A stretch of DNA of 64,000 bases, from the NCBI RefSeq assembly GCF_050789285.1, contig NZ_JBOUVX010000002.1, positions 1,054,001-1,118,000 of the forward strand. The letters run 5' to 3'. The stretch's first letter is position 1. Each line of letters starts with the position of its first letter. The position numbers were made by a program, and so were the translations under genes. The notes beneath the pieces were generated by a model, which made no database searches, had not been told where the DNA came from, and saw nothing but the letters and a program-made list of their open reading frames with translations. This document shows, in pieces, positions 33,297 through 42,247 of the stretch. The stretch is from CAVPWP01 sp050789285. Lineage in GTDB: Bacteria; Pseudomonadota; Alphaproteobacteria; Rhodobacterales; Rhodobacteraceae.

Positions 33297-34349
33297 TCAG
33301 CCTTTTCGTTTCAGGTCGATCGCCTCCTTCACCACGCGGCCGAAAGTCCGTTCGCGGGAGCGCCGTTCGTGCCGCGCTTCGGAATTCAGGGCGTCCTCGC
33401 GCCGCAGCTTGCGCCACCGCCCCAGCCGCGCGGGATCGAGGTCGCCACCGTCGACCGCCGCCTGAACCGCGCATCCCGGCTCGGCCTCGTGCGCGCAGTC
33501 GCGGAACCGACAGCGCCGCGCGAGGTCAAGGATGTCGTCGAAAAGCTCGTCGATGCCCGTGGAGGCATCCTGAAGGGCGATCTCGCGCATTCCCGGCATG
33601 TCGATGACCATCGCACCGCCCACGGTGCGCCGCAGTGTGCGCGACGTGGTGGTGTGGCGACCCTTCGCATCGTCTTCGCGGACCGGTTGCGTCGCGATCC
33701 CGTCCCCTGTCAGCCCCGTGACCAGCGTCGACTTGCCGACCCCCGATGAGCCGAGGAAGGCAATCGTCTGGCCGCGCCCAAGCCAGGGTGCAAGCGGGGC
33801 AAGCGCGGCGGCGTCGGTGGCGTCAAGGGCCACGACATCGGCGATGCGGGGCGAGACGGCCGCCGCCCGGGCGACGAAATCCTGCGGGTCGTCCGCCAGA
33901 TCCGCCTTGGTCAGGACGACGACCGGCGTCACGCCCGCGTCGAGTGCCAGCGCCAGATAGCGTTCAAGCCGCGCCGGGTTGAAGTCGGCGTTGCACGAGG
34001 TCACGAGGAACAGCGTGTCGACATTGGCTGCCATCAGCTGCTGCCGGTTGTCGGTCCCGGCGGCCTTGCGGGCGATGACCGACTGCCGCCCCAGAACGCG
34101 CGCGATGCGCCGCGCCGCCGGATCGACCATCACCCAGTCGCCCACGGCGGTGTCACCCGCGGGCAGCGTCGGTGGAAAGGTCATGGTGATGGGGCCGTCG
34201 GGGCCAAGCCCGGTGGCCCGATCGCGTTCGACCGCGATCAGCCGAAGCGGGCGAAGCGTCTCGAATTCCTCGAGCGTCAGTTGCCCCATGAAGAAGGCCG
34301 ACCAGCCAAGGTCGGCAAGGGTAAGGTCGTGCGATGTCTGCGATGTCAT
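33297..34349 (-). CDS. rsgA: Ribosome small-subunit-dependent GTPase RsgA
   Basis: Late 30S assembly GTPase with circularly permuted G motifs: G4 as VLTKADL (about 155), then G1 GSSGVGKST (about 205) and G3 DMPG. A C-terminal zinc site CRFRDCAHEAEPGC follows. The 350-residue length is typical. The N-terminal OB-fold spans about 30-110. The ATG at 34349 begins the expected N-terminus; the start may be coupled to a short upstream frame, which I do not accept as a gene. The SRP RNA gene lies 170 bases upstream on the same strand. Confidence 0.93.
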   Translation of the reverse strand: MTSQTSHDLTLADLGWSAFFMGQLTLEEFETLRPLRLIAVERDRATGLGPDGPITMTFPPTLPAGDTAVGDWVMVDPAARRIARVLGRQSVIARKAAGTDNRQQLMAANVDTLFLVTSCNADFNPARLERYLALALDAGVTPVVVLTKADLADDPQDFVARAAAVSPRIADVVALDATDAAALAPLAPWLGRGQTIAFLGSSGVGKSTLVTGLTGDGIATQPVREDDAKGRHTTTSRTLRRTVGGAMVIDMPGMREIALQDASTGIDELFDDILDLARRCRFRDCAHEAEPGCAVQAAVDGGDLDPARLGRWRKLRREDALNSEARHERRSRERTFGRVVKEAIDLKRKG

Positions 34350-34520
34350 TGCCTTGCCTTGCGCATGAAGAAACGGTGCGCTGCCCGTGGTGGTCGGGGG
34401 GCGGCGCCGGACATGGCGGGCAAGCTCGTAAAGATCGGCGCGCGGGGGCGCGTCAGGACACTCTTGCCCGGCGGATCGCAACGACAGTCATTCATGTCCT
34501 CCGGGCCGAAACGGCGCAAG
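34350..34520. other. Gap between rsgA and SRP RNA
   Basis: 171 bases, together with the 34350-34744 gene-free interval. It holds no convincing gene. A 49-codon frame at 34346-34495 (minus) overlaps the rsgA start as ATGA but has a Pro/Arg-rich, low-information sequence. The rsgA promoter or read-through from the SRP RNA gene must lie here. Confidence 0.4.
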
Positions 34521-34618
34521 GTGAGAGGCTGGACAACGACCCAAGCGGGGCTCGTTACGGCTGCTTCCTTCCGGACCTGACCGGGTTGGCGAGGTGCCTG
34601 CCCGCGCCAACCTCTCGG
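34521..34618 (-). ncRNA. ffs: Signal recognition particle 4.5S RNA
   Basis: On the minus strand the sequence contains the universal SRP domain IV core GGTCAGGTCCGGAAGGAAGC, with the following AGCC. The ends pair as GAGAGGTTGG with CCAGCCTCTC (one G-U), giving a hairpin of about 97 bases, the normal size of the bacterial small SRP RNA. It binds Ffh for co-translational targeting of membrane proteins. The ends given are estimated from the helix and the promoter. Confidence 0.95.
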
Positions 34619-34623
34619 GTGTG

Positions 34624-34652
34624 GATATAGGGCGATTCCGTGCGGGGTTCAA
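34624..34652 (-). promoter_or_regulatory. Predicted sigma-70 promoter of the SRP RNA gene
   Basis: TTGAAC and TATATC boxes with a 17-base spacer; the -10 box ends 6 bases before the estimated 5' end of the RNA. The remaining DNA to 34744 shows nothing else recognisable. Confidence 0.65.
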
Positions 34653-34744
34653 CGGGCGGCGGCACCGGCTGGCCGGGCTTGGGTCCAGAGCCCAGGCCCG
34701 AGGAAGCGTCTGGGTCGATGGAAGTGCGGTCGACGACGCCTAGC

Positions 34745-35587
34745 CTAGCCTGGGCTGCGGTCGGCCCAGCCGGCGAAGATCTTCTCGAGTGCTACGACGA
34801 CATAGTAAAGGACGATCCCCAGGAACGCGAGCGCAAGGAGAACCGCGAACATCAGCGGGTAGTCCGAATTCGTCTTGCCCGAATCAAAGAGCGCGCCGAG
34901 GCCGCGCCCGTGGGGGCTGACGATCTCCATCAGGTTCGTGCCGATGAACGCGAGCGTCACCGAAACCTTCAGCGCGCCGAAGAATTCGGGCAGCGTCTTC
35001 GGCAGCGCGATCTTGCGAAAGATCGTGGCCTGGCTCGCGCCGAGCGAGCGAAGGATGTCGCGGTATTCGGGCTCGAGGGTCGAAAGCCCGATCGAGACCG
35101 AGACCGCGATCGGGAAGAACGAGATCATGAATGCGATGAGGATCGTGTTGAAGTCGTGCTGGCCCACGAAAAGAAGCGCCACGATCGGTACGACGGTGGC
35201 CTTGGGGATGGCGTTGAAGCCGACAAGCAGGGGGTAAAGCGCATCACGCATCGTGCGCGAAAAGCCCATCACCATGCCAATTCCCACGCCCACGACGACC
35301 GCAAGAACAAGGCCCACGACCGTGCGCCAAAGCGTCTGCCAGCCCATGATCAGGAACAGGTCCCAGAAGCGCGCATAGGCGGCCGGCAGGTCCGAGGGCG
35401 AGGCCATGACGTAGTTGGGCCAGTCGTTCACCCAGACCAGCGCTTCCCACAGAATCAGGAAGACGACGATCGCGGCCAGCGGCGCCACGACGGCGCGACT
35501 GGTAAGCCAGCCCGTGACGCCGGTGCCGGGCGCGCGGGTCTCTCCGGCCGGTTTCGGGACGCTCAGCGATTCTGGGACATAGGTCAT
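34745..35587 (-). CDS. ABC transporter permease, SsuC/TauC/ThiX type
   Basis: A 280-residue inner-membrane permease with about six spans and the BPD-type motif in the EAA loop (YRDILRSLGASQATIFRKIALPKTLPEFFGALKV, about 180-215). It is the third gene of a substrate-binding protein, ATPase and permease set on the minus strand. The family carries nitrate, taurine, alkanesulfonate, bicarbonate or thiamine precursors; the sequence does not say which. Confidence 0.88.
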   Translation of the reverse strand: MTYVPESLSVPKPAGETRAPGTGVTGWLTSRAVVAPLAAIVVFLILWEALVWVNDWPNYVMASPSDLPAAYARFWDLFLIMGWQTLWRTVVGLVLAVVVGVGIGMVMGFSRTMRDALYPLLVGFNAIPKATVVPIVALLFVGQHDFNTILIAFMISFFPIAVSVSIGLSTLEPEYRDILRSLGASQATIFRKIALPKTLPEFFGALKVSVTLAFIGTNLMEIVSPHGRGLGALFDSGKTNSDYPLMFAVLLALAFLGIVLYYVVVALEKIFAGWADRSPG

Positions 35588-35597
35588 GGCGGCGGCC

Positions 35598-36392
35598 TCA
35601 GGCGGCATCGGCGGGCGCACGGCCCTGCGCGATTTCGATCTGGTGGCGCAGGACGTTCAACATCTCGGCCGCCTCGGGCGTGTAAAGATGGTCGATGTCG
35701 CGCGCCCCCTTGAGGTTCACATCCAGTACGAACTGCGTGCGCGCCGGCCGTCCCGACAGCACGATCACTTCGTCGGCGAGGAAGATGGATTCGCGCAGGT
35801 CATGGGTGATGAGAACCCCTGTAAAGGGCTCTTCCGCCTTCAGCGCATGCATCGTCTGCCAAAGATCCTCGCGCGTGAAGGCGTCGAGTGCGCCGAAAGG
35901 CTCGTCAAGGATCAGCACGTCGGGCTTGTGGATCAGGCTGCGGCAGAGAGAGGCGCGCTGACGCATGCCGCCCGACAGTTCCGACGGGCGCTTGTCCTCG
36001 AACCCCTCGAGCCCGACAAGCGCCAGAAGGCGGCGGGCGCGGTCTTCCTGTTCGGCTTTCGACATCTTCGTGGGCACGATCTCGAGCGGCAGCATCACGT
36101 TCTTCAGGATGGTGCGCCATTCCAGAAGAACCGGGTTCTGGAACGCCATGCCGACGGTCGCGCGGGGCCCCTTCACGCGTTCCCCGTGCAGCCAGACTTC
36201 GCCCTCATCGGGGATCATCAGGCCGGCGATCAGCCGCGTCAGTGTCGACTTCCCGCAGCCCGAGGGCCCGACCACCGCGACGAAGCCGCCTTCGGGCACC
36301 GCCACGTCGAGCCCGTCGAGCACCGGAAGGGGACCGGACTGGGTCTTGTAGGCGTGCCGTACGCCCTTGATCTCGATCAGGTTTCCACTCAT
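35598..36392 (-). CDS. ABC transporter ATP-binding protein, SsuB/TauB/ThiZ type
   Basis: A 264-residue ATPase with Walker A GPSGCGKST (about 39-47), signature LSGGMRQRASL, Walker B LILDEPFGALD and the switch His in ITHDLRE. It is 65 bases downstream of the binding-protein gene and 10 bases upstream of the permease. ATP hydrolysis in the cytosol drives import through the permease. Confidence 0.92.
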   Translation of the reverse strand: MSGNLIEIKGVRHAYKTQSGPLPVLDGLDVAVPEGGFVAVVGPSGCGKSTLTRLIAGLMIPDEGEVWLHGERVKGPRATVGMAFQNPVLLEWRTILKNVMLPLEIVPTKMSKAEQEDRARRLLALVGLEGFEDKRPSELSGGMRQRASLCRSLIHKPDVLILDEPFGALDAFTREDLWQTMHALKAEEPFTGVLITHDLRESIFLADEVIVLSGRPARTQFVLDVNLKGARDIDHLYTPEAAEMLNVLRHQIEIAQGRAPADAA

Positions 36393-36457
36393 CCCGATGC
36401 CCCTTTGCCCGCTGTTGGGGAACGGGGCCGCCCCTGTCGGCGCGGCCCCGGATCGTC

Positions 36458-37471
36458 TTATTCGACCTTGAAGCCGCCCTCGGGCAGGTAGGCGTCGGTG
36501 AAGTAAAGCGACACGTCGGGCGCGTTCTGGAAGGTGTAGGTCTCGCCGATCTGGGCGACGGCGCTTTCCATCCGCGCGGGATCGACGATGCCCATCCCGT
36601 TGGCCTTGACCCAGTCGGTGATGACGTTCTGGTCAAGCGCCATCTGCAACCGCTCGAGTTCGAGGTCCTTGTCGATCGCGGGGTTGCGCTCGGCAAGACT
36701 GTCGATCGCGGCGGCGGGGTTGGCGACCGTGTCGACCCAGCCCTTGGCGACGGCGGCAAGGAAGGCCTTCAGCGTTTCTTCATTCTCGGCCGCCCAGTCG
36801 GTGTTGACGAGGATCGCGTTGCCGTAAAGGTCGACCCCATAGTCGGCCATCAGGATGTTCGAGATGTCCTCGGCCGGCACGCCCAGGCGCTTGAGGTTCA
36901 GCACCGACGAGAACGAAAAACCGGTGACGGCGGCCACGTTGCCTTCGGCAAGCATCGGTTCGCGCGTGGGGAAGCCCACGGGTTCGATGGTGATGGCCGA
37001 GACGTCGAGGTCGTTGGCGCCGGCGAAGATGGGGAACTGCGCCCAGGCGCCGTCCGGCGGCGGGGCGCCCAGCACCTTGCCCTCGAGATCCTTGGGCTCG
37101 GACACGCCCAGCGACTTGCGGCCGACGATGGCGAAGGCGGGCTTGTCGTAGATCATCATCACGGCGGTGACCGGGGCGCCGGGGTTCTGGTCTAGGAACT
37201 TGATGACCGAGTTCAGGTCGCCGAAGCCAACGGGGAAGGCGCCGGTGGCGATCTTCGGAATGGTGTTGACCGACCCGTCGCCGGCCTCGACCGTGACGTC
37301 AAGACCGGCCTCGGCGAAATGGCCGTTGTCGATGGCGACGAAATAGGGTGCGGCGGGGCCTTCGAACTTCCAGTCAAGCGCGAAGGGCAGGGGCGTCTGG
37401 GCCGAGGCGGCCGAGCCGGCGATCGCGGCGCCGGCGGCAAGGCCGGCGGCCAGAATGGCACGATGGAACAA
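36458..37471 (-). CDS. ABC transporter substrate-binding protein, NMT1/SsuA-like
   Basis: A 337-residue periplasmic binding protein with a signal peptide (about 1-24, ending ASAQ) and the NMT1/THI5-like body: LDWKFEGPAAPYFVAIDNGHFAEAGLDVTV followed by GAFPVGFGDLNS. The start is set as TTG at 37471 because a perfect AGGAGG lies 6 bases upstream and the signal peptide begins there. No thiamine riboswitch motif is seen upstream, so there is no specific support for a thiamine-precursor role. It faces away from the M24 gene with a 213-base gap. Confidence 0.88.
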   Translation of the reverse strand: MFHRAILAAGLAAGAAIAGSAASAQTPLPFALDWKFEGPAAPYFVAIDNGHFAEAGLDVTVEAGDGSVNTIPKIATGAFPVGFGDLNSVIKFLDQNPGAPVTAVMMIYDKPAFAIVGRKSLGVSEPKDLEGKVLGAPPPDGAWAQFPIFAGANDLDVSAITIEPVGFPTREPMLAEGNVAAVTGFSFSSVLNLKRLGVPAEDISNILMADYGVDLYGNAILVNTDWAAENEETLKAFLAAVAKGWVDTVANPAAAIDSLAERNPAIDKDLELERLQMALDQNVITDWVKANGMGIVDPARMESAVAQIGETYTFQNAPDVSLYFTDAYLPEGGFKVE

Positions 37472-37684
37472 GGGAAACCTCCTGTTGTCTGATGCGACGT
37501 TGTCCGGCGCGTATCTTTGAAGGGCGGCAAGGGGGGACTCCAGACCCCGCCCCAGGCCGCCGCCCGCCAAAGTAGCATTGCCTGAATTTTGAGCAAGCCT
37601 TTCCCCCTGCGCCTAATTTCTGGGGCGCGTGACTCGGTTCGGGCGGCGGGCTAGGGTCGGGCAAAGCCGGTGCAGGAGGCCGCT

Positions 37685-39073
37685 ATGCCAATATCCCTCC
37701 CCGTATCCCTGATCGACCGGGACTGGCCGGATTTCGGGGTGCCACGGCTGCCGCCGGCCCCCACCCGGGCCGAGCTTGCGGCGCGGATGTCGCTGATCCG
37801 GCAGGCCATGGATGCGGCCGGGCTTTCGGCGCTGGCGATCTACGGCGACCGCGAGCACGCGGCCAATCTTCTTTGGGCCAGCGGCTTCGATCCGCGCTTC
37901 GAAGAGGCGCTGATGATCGTGCGGATGGAGGGCGCGCCGCTTCTTCTGGCCGGCAACGAATGCCTGCCCTACACGCAGGCCTCGCCGGCGGTGGCGTCCG
38001 GCGATATCGAGGCCGTTCTTTGCGCTTCGTTCTCGCTTCTGTCGCAGCCGCGCGGTGGCGACGGCATCGCCGCACTCATCGACCGGGCGCTGCCTGCGGG
38101 CGGGCGGATCGGCACGGTCGGCTGGAAGTACTGGATGGCCGAGGAAGTGGGCGACCCCGAGCATGCGCTTGAGATCCCGTCGCTTCTGGCCGACCTGCTG
38201 CGCGGGCGCGCGGACGAGGTCGTCAACGCCACCGCACTGTGCATGCATCCCGGCACCGGCCTGCGCAGCGTCGTCACCGTCGACGAGATCGCGCGGCTTG
38301 AATTCGCCAACCACATGGCCGCGGCGGCGCTCAGGCGCATGGCCTTCGCGCTGCGCGAGGGAATGACCGATTTCGCGGCGGTCGAGGCGGCGGGCATCGG
38401 CGGGTTGCCGCTGAGCTGCCATGTCACCTTCGCCACCGGGGTGCGGCCCCATGGCCTGTCCGGCCCCACCGGCGAGCGGATCGAGCGCGGGCGGATGCTG
38501 TCGTTCAACGTCGGCCACTGGGGTGCCAACATCTGTCGCGCGGGCTGGCTGGCCGAGGGTCCCGACGACCTGCCCGAGGCGGCACGCGACTATCTTGACG
38601 CCTTCGTCGGCCCCTACCTTCGGGCCATGGCGGACTGGTGCGGCCTGATGCGCCCGGGCGTTCCGGGCGGTGAGGTGCAGGCGGCGATGGACCACGCGCT
38701 TGCGGGGTTCGGCGTCACGCTGAACCCCGGCCACCTGATCGGGACCGACGAATGGATCTCGTCACCCATCTTCCCGGGGTCCGAGCTTCCGATCCGCTCG
38801 GGCATGGCGATGCAGATGGACGTGATCCCCGACCATCCGGTTTTTGGCTCGACCCGGATGGAGGACGGCTATGTCATCGCCGATGCTTCCCTGCGCGCGG
38901 CGCTGGAGGACCGCCATCCGGGGGTCGCCGCGCGGATCGCGCTTCGGCGCAGTTTCCTGGGCGACGTGACGGGCTTCGATCTGCCCGAGAGCCTGCTGCC
39001 GCTGGCCGATACCTGCGGCGTCGTGGCGCCGTTCCTGCTGGCGCCACGAAAGCTTGCGGTGCTCACAGCGTGA
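37685..39073 (+). CDS. M24-fold (creatinase/aminopeptidase P-like) protein with altered metal site
   Basis: A 462-residue protein with an N-terminal creatinase-like domain (about 30-195) and a C-terminal pita-bread domain (about 205-430). The metal ligands of M24 peptidases are only partly kept: the first Asp is Asn275 (LSFNVG), the second is lost (ANICRAG, 281-287), His350 is present (NPGHLIG), the first Glu is Asp379 (MQMDV) and the last Glu is kept (RMEDG, Glu393). It may therefore work without metal, as creatinase does. The neighbour ABC importer is divergent, so a shared amine or amide substrate is possible. AGGAGG ribosome-binding site. Confidence 0.8.
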   Translation: MPISLPVSLIDRDWPDFGVPRLPPAPTRAELAARMSLIRQAMDAAGLSALAIYGDREHAANLLWASGFDPRFEEALMIVRMEGAPLLLAGNECLPYTQASPAVASGDIEAVLCASFSLLSQPRGGDGIAALIDRALPAGGRIGTVGWKYWMAEEVGDPEHALEIPSLLADLLRGRADEVVNATALCMHPGTGLRSVVTVDEIARLEFANHMAAAALRRMAFALREGMTDFAAVEAAGIGGLPLSCHVTFATGVRPHGLSGPTGERIERGRMLSFNVGHWGANICRAGWLAEGPDDLPEAARDYLDAFVGPYLRAMADWCGLMRPGVPGGEVQAAMDHALAGFGVTLNPGHLIGTDEWISSPIFPGSELPIRSGMAMQMDVIPDHPVFGSTRMEDGYVIADASLRAALEDRHPGVAARIALRRSFLGDVTGFDLPESLLPLADTCGVVAPFLLAPRKLAVLTA

Positions 39074-41054
39074 TGCGGAACCGCGCGAAGCCGTCCGGGC
39101 CTGCGCCCGCGGGTTCGATCGCCATGCCGGGCACGCTGTCGGCATAGGCAGTCGCCGCGGGCCCCGTGTCGAACAGGACCGTGGTGCCGGGCATCGGTGC
39201 GAAGCTCCAGTTGCCGTCGGCCTTGGGGTCGATGGTGCCCGCCTCGACGATGTAGCGCACGATCACGTCGCGGTTGGTGTCCGGCCCCTCGAAGATGATC
39301 GTGTCACCCATCGCCCCGGGGAAGTTGCCGCCGCCCGAGGCGCGGTAGTTGTTGGTGGCGATCACGAACTCCATCCCCTCGGTCACGGGCTGGCCCTGGT
39401 ACATCAGATTGACGATCCGCTGCGTGCCGGGGTTCACCACGGCGCCGTCGCGGTCGAACATCGCCGGCTGCGACAAGTCGATCTGGTAGGTGACCCCGTC
39501 GATGACGTCGAAGTTGTAGCTGGGAAAGTCCGGGTTCAGCAGCACCTGGTCGGCTGCGCCGGGCGTGATCTGGTTGAACATGCCCGCCGACCGTTCCAGC
39601 CAACCCTTCAGCTGCGCGCCCGTGACCTTCACCGCCCGCACGGTGTTGGGGTAAAGGTAAAGGTCGGCGACGTTCTTGATCGCGACGTCGCCCACCGGCA
39701 CATCCGTGTAATAGTCCGGCCCGCCGCGCCCGCCCGCCTTGAAGGGGGCGGCCGCCGACAGGATCGGCAACCCCTCGAAGGCCGTGCCCTTCAACATCTC
39801 GGCGATGTACCATTCCTGCGCCTGGCTGACGATCTGGACCGACGGATCGTCAGCCACCAGCGCGAAGTAGGAATGCAGCGGCGCGGCCGTCTTGCCCACG
39901 GCGCGGCGGACGTAGGCCAGCGTTTCCTCATGCTCGGCCGCGACCGAGGCCAGCACCGCCTGGTCGCTGTCGACAAGCGCGGTGATCGACCGATCCTCGT
40001 TGCGCTGAAAGATCGGCCGCGTCTCGGTAGTGAAGCCCACCACGCGCCAGGACGACCCGTCGCGTTCAAGCATGAGGTCGATCACCCCGAGATGCGAGCC
40101 CCAGAACCCGCCCATCACCGCGGGCTTGCCGTGGAGCGTCCCAGCCTCGGGGTCGACGGCGGCGGTGGCGGGATAGTTGGGGCCCGGGAAAACGAGGTGG
40201 TGATGCCCGGTCATGACCGCGTCGATGCCCGGAATCGCGGCCAGCGGCACGCTTGCGTTCTCCATCCCGTCTTCGGCGGCGTCCGGCCCGATCCCCGAAT
40301 GGCTGAGCGCCACGACGATGTCGGCGCCGGCTTCGCGGATCTGCGGCACCCAGGCCGCGACGGTCGCGACGATGTCGCGGGCGGTGACGTTGCCTTCCAG
40401 GTGCTTGCGGTCCCAGTTCATGATCTGCGGGGGAACCGCGCCGATCACGCCGATGCGGATCGGATGGCTTTGCCCCGCCCCGTCGATCAGCGTCCGGTCA
40501 AGGATCACGTAGGGCGGCACCAGCGTCACGTCGTCCCTGGGCGTGGCGCCCGCGGTCTTGACCACGTTCGCGCTGACGACCGGGAAGGCCGCGCCGGCCA
40601 GCGCGTTCATCAGGAACTCGAGCCCGTAATTGAATTCGTGGTTGCCCAGCGTAGAGGCGTCGAAGCCCAGCGTGTTCATCGCGGCAATGACGGGATGCAT
40701 GTCGCCGGGCGACATCCCGCGCTCGTAGGCGATGTAGTCGCCCATCGGGTTGCCCTGCAGGAAGTCGCCGTTGTCGAGCAGCAGCGAATTCGTGGCCTCG
40801 GCCCGCACCGCCGCGACATGGGCGGCCGTCCGGGCAAGACCCACCGTGTCGACCGGTCGGTCGGAGTAATAGTCGTAGGGATAGACATGCACATGCAGGT
40901 CCGTCGTCTCCATCAGGCGGAGATGGGCCTGCCCGGCCGCTGCATGGGCCGAGAACGGATGCACCAAGGTGACCGACGCGCCGGCGGCAGAGGTCAGAAG
41001 GAAGGTCCGGCGGCTCATCGGGTGGAAATGCGAATGGAAGTGCGAAAGGGCCAT
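39063..41054 (-). CDS. cpdB: 2',3'-cyclic-nucleotide 2'-phosphodiesterase/3'-nucleotidase
   Basis: A 663-residue exported metallophosphatase. The twin-arginine-type signal MSRRTFLLTSAAGASVTLVHPFSAHA begins at residue 13. The catalytic metallophosphoesterase domain (about 45-330) has DLHVH, DNGDFLQGNP, LGNHEFNYG and TGHHH; the 5'-nucleotidase C-terminal domain follows (about 390-600, with TNNYRASGGGNFPG). It would degrade cyclic nucleotides such as RNase T2 products in the periplasm. The 3' end overlaps the convergent M24 gene by 11 bases. The GAGG ribosome-binding site favours the start at 41054. Confidence 0.92.
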   Translation of the reverse strand: MALSHFHSHFHPMSRRTFLLTSAAGASVTLVHPFSAHAAAGQAHLRLMETTDLHVHVYPYDYYSDRPVDTVGLARTAAHVAAVRAEATNSLLLDNGDFLQGNPMGDYIAYERGMSPGDMHPVIAAMNTLGFDASTLGNHEFNYGLEFLMNALAGAAFPVVSANVVKTAGATPRDDVTLVPPYVILDRTLIDGAGQSHPIRIGVIGAVPPQIMNWDRKHLEGNVTARDIVATVAAWVPQIREAGADIVVALSHSGIGPDAAEDGMENASVPLAAIPGIDAVMTGHHHLVFPGPNYPATAAVDPEAGTLHGKPAVMGGFWGSHLGVIDLMLERDGSSWRVVGFTTETRPIFQRNEDRSITALVDSDQAVLASVAAEHEETLAYVRRAVGKTAAPLHSYFALVADDPSVQIVSQAQEWYIAEMLKGTAFEGLPILSAAAPFKAGGRGGPDYYTDVPVGDVAIKNVADLYLYPNTVRAVKVTGAQLKGWLERSAGMFNQITPGAADQVLLNPDFPSYNFDVIDGVTYQIDLSQPAMFDRDGAVVNPGTQRIVNLMYQGQPVTEGMEFVIATNNYRASGGGNFPGAMGDTIIFEGPDTNRDVIVRYIVEAGTIDPKADGNWSFAPMPGTTVLFDTGPAATAYADSVPGMAIEPAGAGPDGFARFRITL

Positions 41055-41274
41055 GGCAGCAACCTCGGAGCTTTGGGGGACGACTCGCAGGGTACCATGA
41101 TCCCGACCGCAATGCGCGACGTTCCGGCAACGCCAACCATCTGTGTGAGTGAAGATGGAATCCGGGATGCAATACAAGGTTGAATCTTGCCCCATGATTG
41201 CCTTTGCGCAAGCTGCGTGGCATGGCGGTTGCACAAGGCGGGTGCAGGATTGCGGGTGAGGGGCCGGGAACTCC

Positions 41275-42237
41275 ATGAGGCGCGCGGAAACGGTGACATT
41301 CGGCGGCTCGTCGCTTGACCGCGCAGGCGACCTGCGGGCCGATTCCGGCGTCCTCGCGCGCCTGCTGGAAAGCCCCGGCACGCGTGTGCTGCCGCTCTGG
41401 CGCGGCAAGCCGCTTGTCGTGGGCGAGGATCGTCGACTTGGCCTGATGCCCTTCGACACCGTCCTTTTCCGCGAACACGCGGGCCTGTCCGTCTTTCTTG
41501 GCCGCGAAGGGGAAACGACCTATTTCGCCATGGACCTTTCGGCCTGGGAGCCGGACGAGGTGCCCGACACGCTTGGCGCCTTCCTCGACCCTTCCGAACA
41601 ACGTCACCCTGCGCTTCCCGCCACCCATGTGTTCGCCGAACTGCGCGCCGTGATGATGGGCCTTTCCCCGCGCGAGGCCGAACTGGCCGCCACCGCCAAG
41701 GCGATCCTTGGCTGGCATTCCACGCACGGCTTCTGCGCCCGCTGCGGCGCGCCGACGATCGTGGCGCAGGGCGGCTGGCAGCGCACCTGCAACGCTTGCG
41801 GGGCGCATCACTTCCCGCGCACAGACCCGGTGGCGATCATGCTGATCACCCACGGCAACGACGTCCTTCTTGGCCGCTCGCCCGGCTGGCCCGAGGGCAT
41901 GTTTTCGCTTCTTGCGGGGTTCGTCGAACCGGGCGAGACGCTTGAAGGCGCGGTCCGCCGCGAAGTCTTCGAGGAGGCCGGCGTGCGGGTCGGCCGTGTC
42001 GATTACCTGGCCTCGCAGCCCTGGCCGTTCCCGTCCTCGCTGATGTTCGGGTGCCGGGGCGAGGCGCTGACGCGCGAGATCACCATCGATCCGGCCGAGA
42101 TCGAAAGCGCCCGCTGGGTCAGCCGCGAAGACATCGCCGCCGCGCTGGCCGGACAGCATCCCGAGATCAGGCCCGCGCGGAAGGGCGCCATCGCGCAGTT
42201 CCTTCTGTCGCACTGGGTCGCGGACAGGCTGGACTGA
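41275..42237 (+). CDS. nudC: NAD+ diphosphatase (NADH pyrophosphatase) NudC
   Basis: A 320-residue Nudix hydrolase that splits NAD(H) and removes NAD caps from RNA. It has a four-cysteine zinc ribbon (C154, C157, C172, C175), the Nudix box at about 215-237 (GFVEPGETLEGAVRREVFEEAG) and the NudC-specific SQPWPFPSS. The gene is divergent from cpdB over 220 bases and followed after 10 bases by an SRPBCC gene. Confidence 0.95.
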   Translation: MRRAETVTFGGSSLDRAGDLRADSGVLARLLESPGTRVLPLWRGKPLVVGEDRRLGLMPFDTVLFREHAGLSVFLGREGETTYFAMDLSAWEPDEVPDTLGAFLDPSEQRHPALPATHVFAELRAVMMGLSPREAELAATAKAILGWHSTHGFCARCGAPTIVAQGGWQRTCNACGAHHFPRTDPVAIMLITHGNDVLLGRSPGWPEGMFSLLAGFVEPGETLEGAVRREVFEEAGVRVGRVDYLASQPWPFPSSLMFGCRGEALTREITIDPAEIESARWVSREDIAAALAGQHPEIRPARKGAIAQFLLSHWVADRLD

Positions 42238-42247
42238 CGGAGGCCAC

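Noticed and set aside
34346..34495. A 49-codon frame (minus) overlapping the rsgA start as ATGA
   Set aside because: GGAGG sits only 2 bases before its ATG, the sequence is Pro/Arg-rich without any family feature, and it may just be part of the rsgA leader.
37472..37684. Possible thiamine riboswitch before the NMT1-like binding protein gene
   Set aside because: The conserved thi-box segments are not present on the minus strand.
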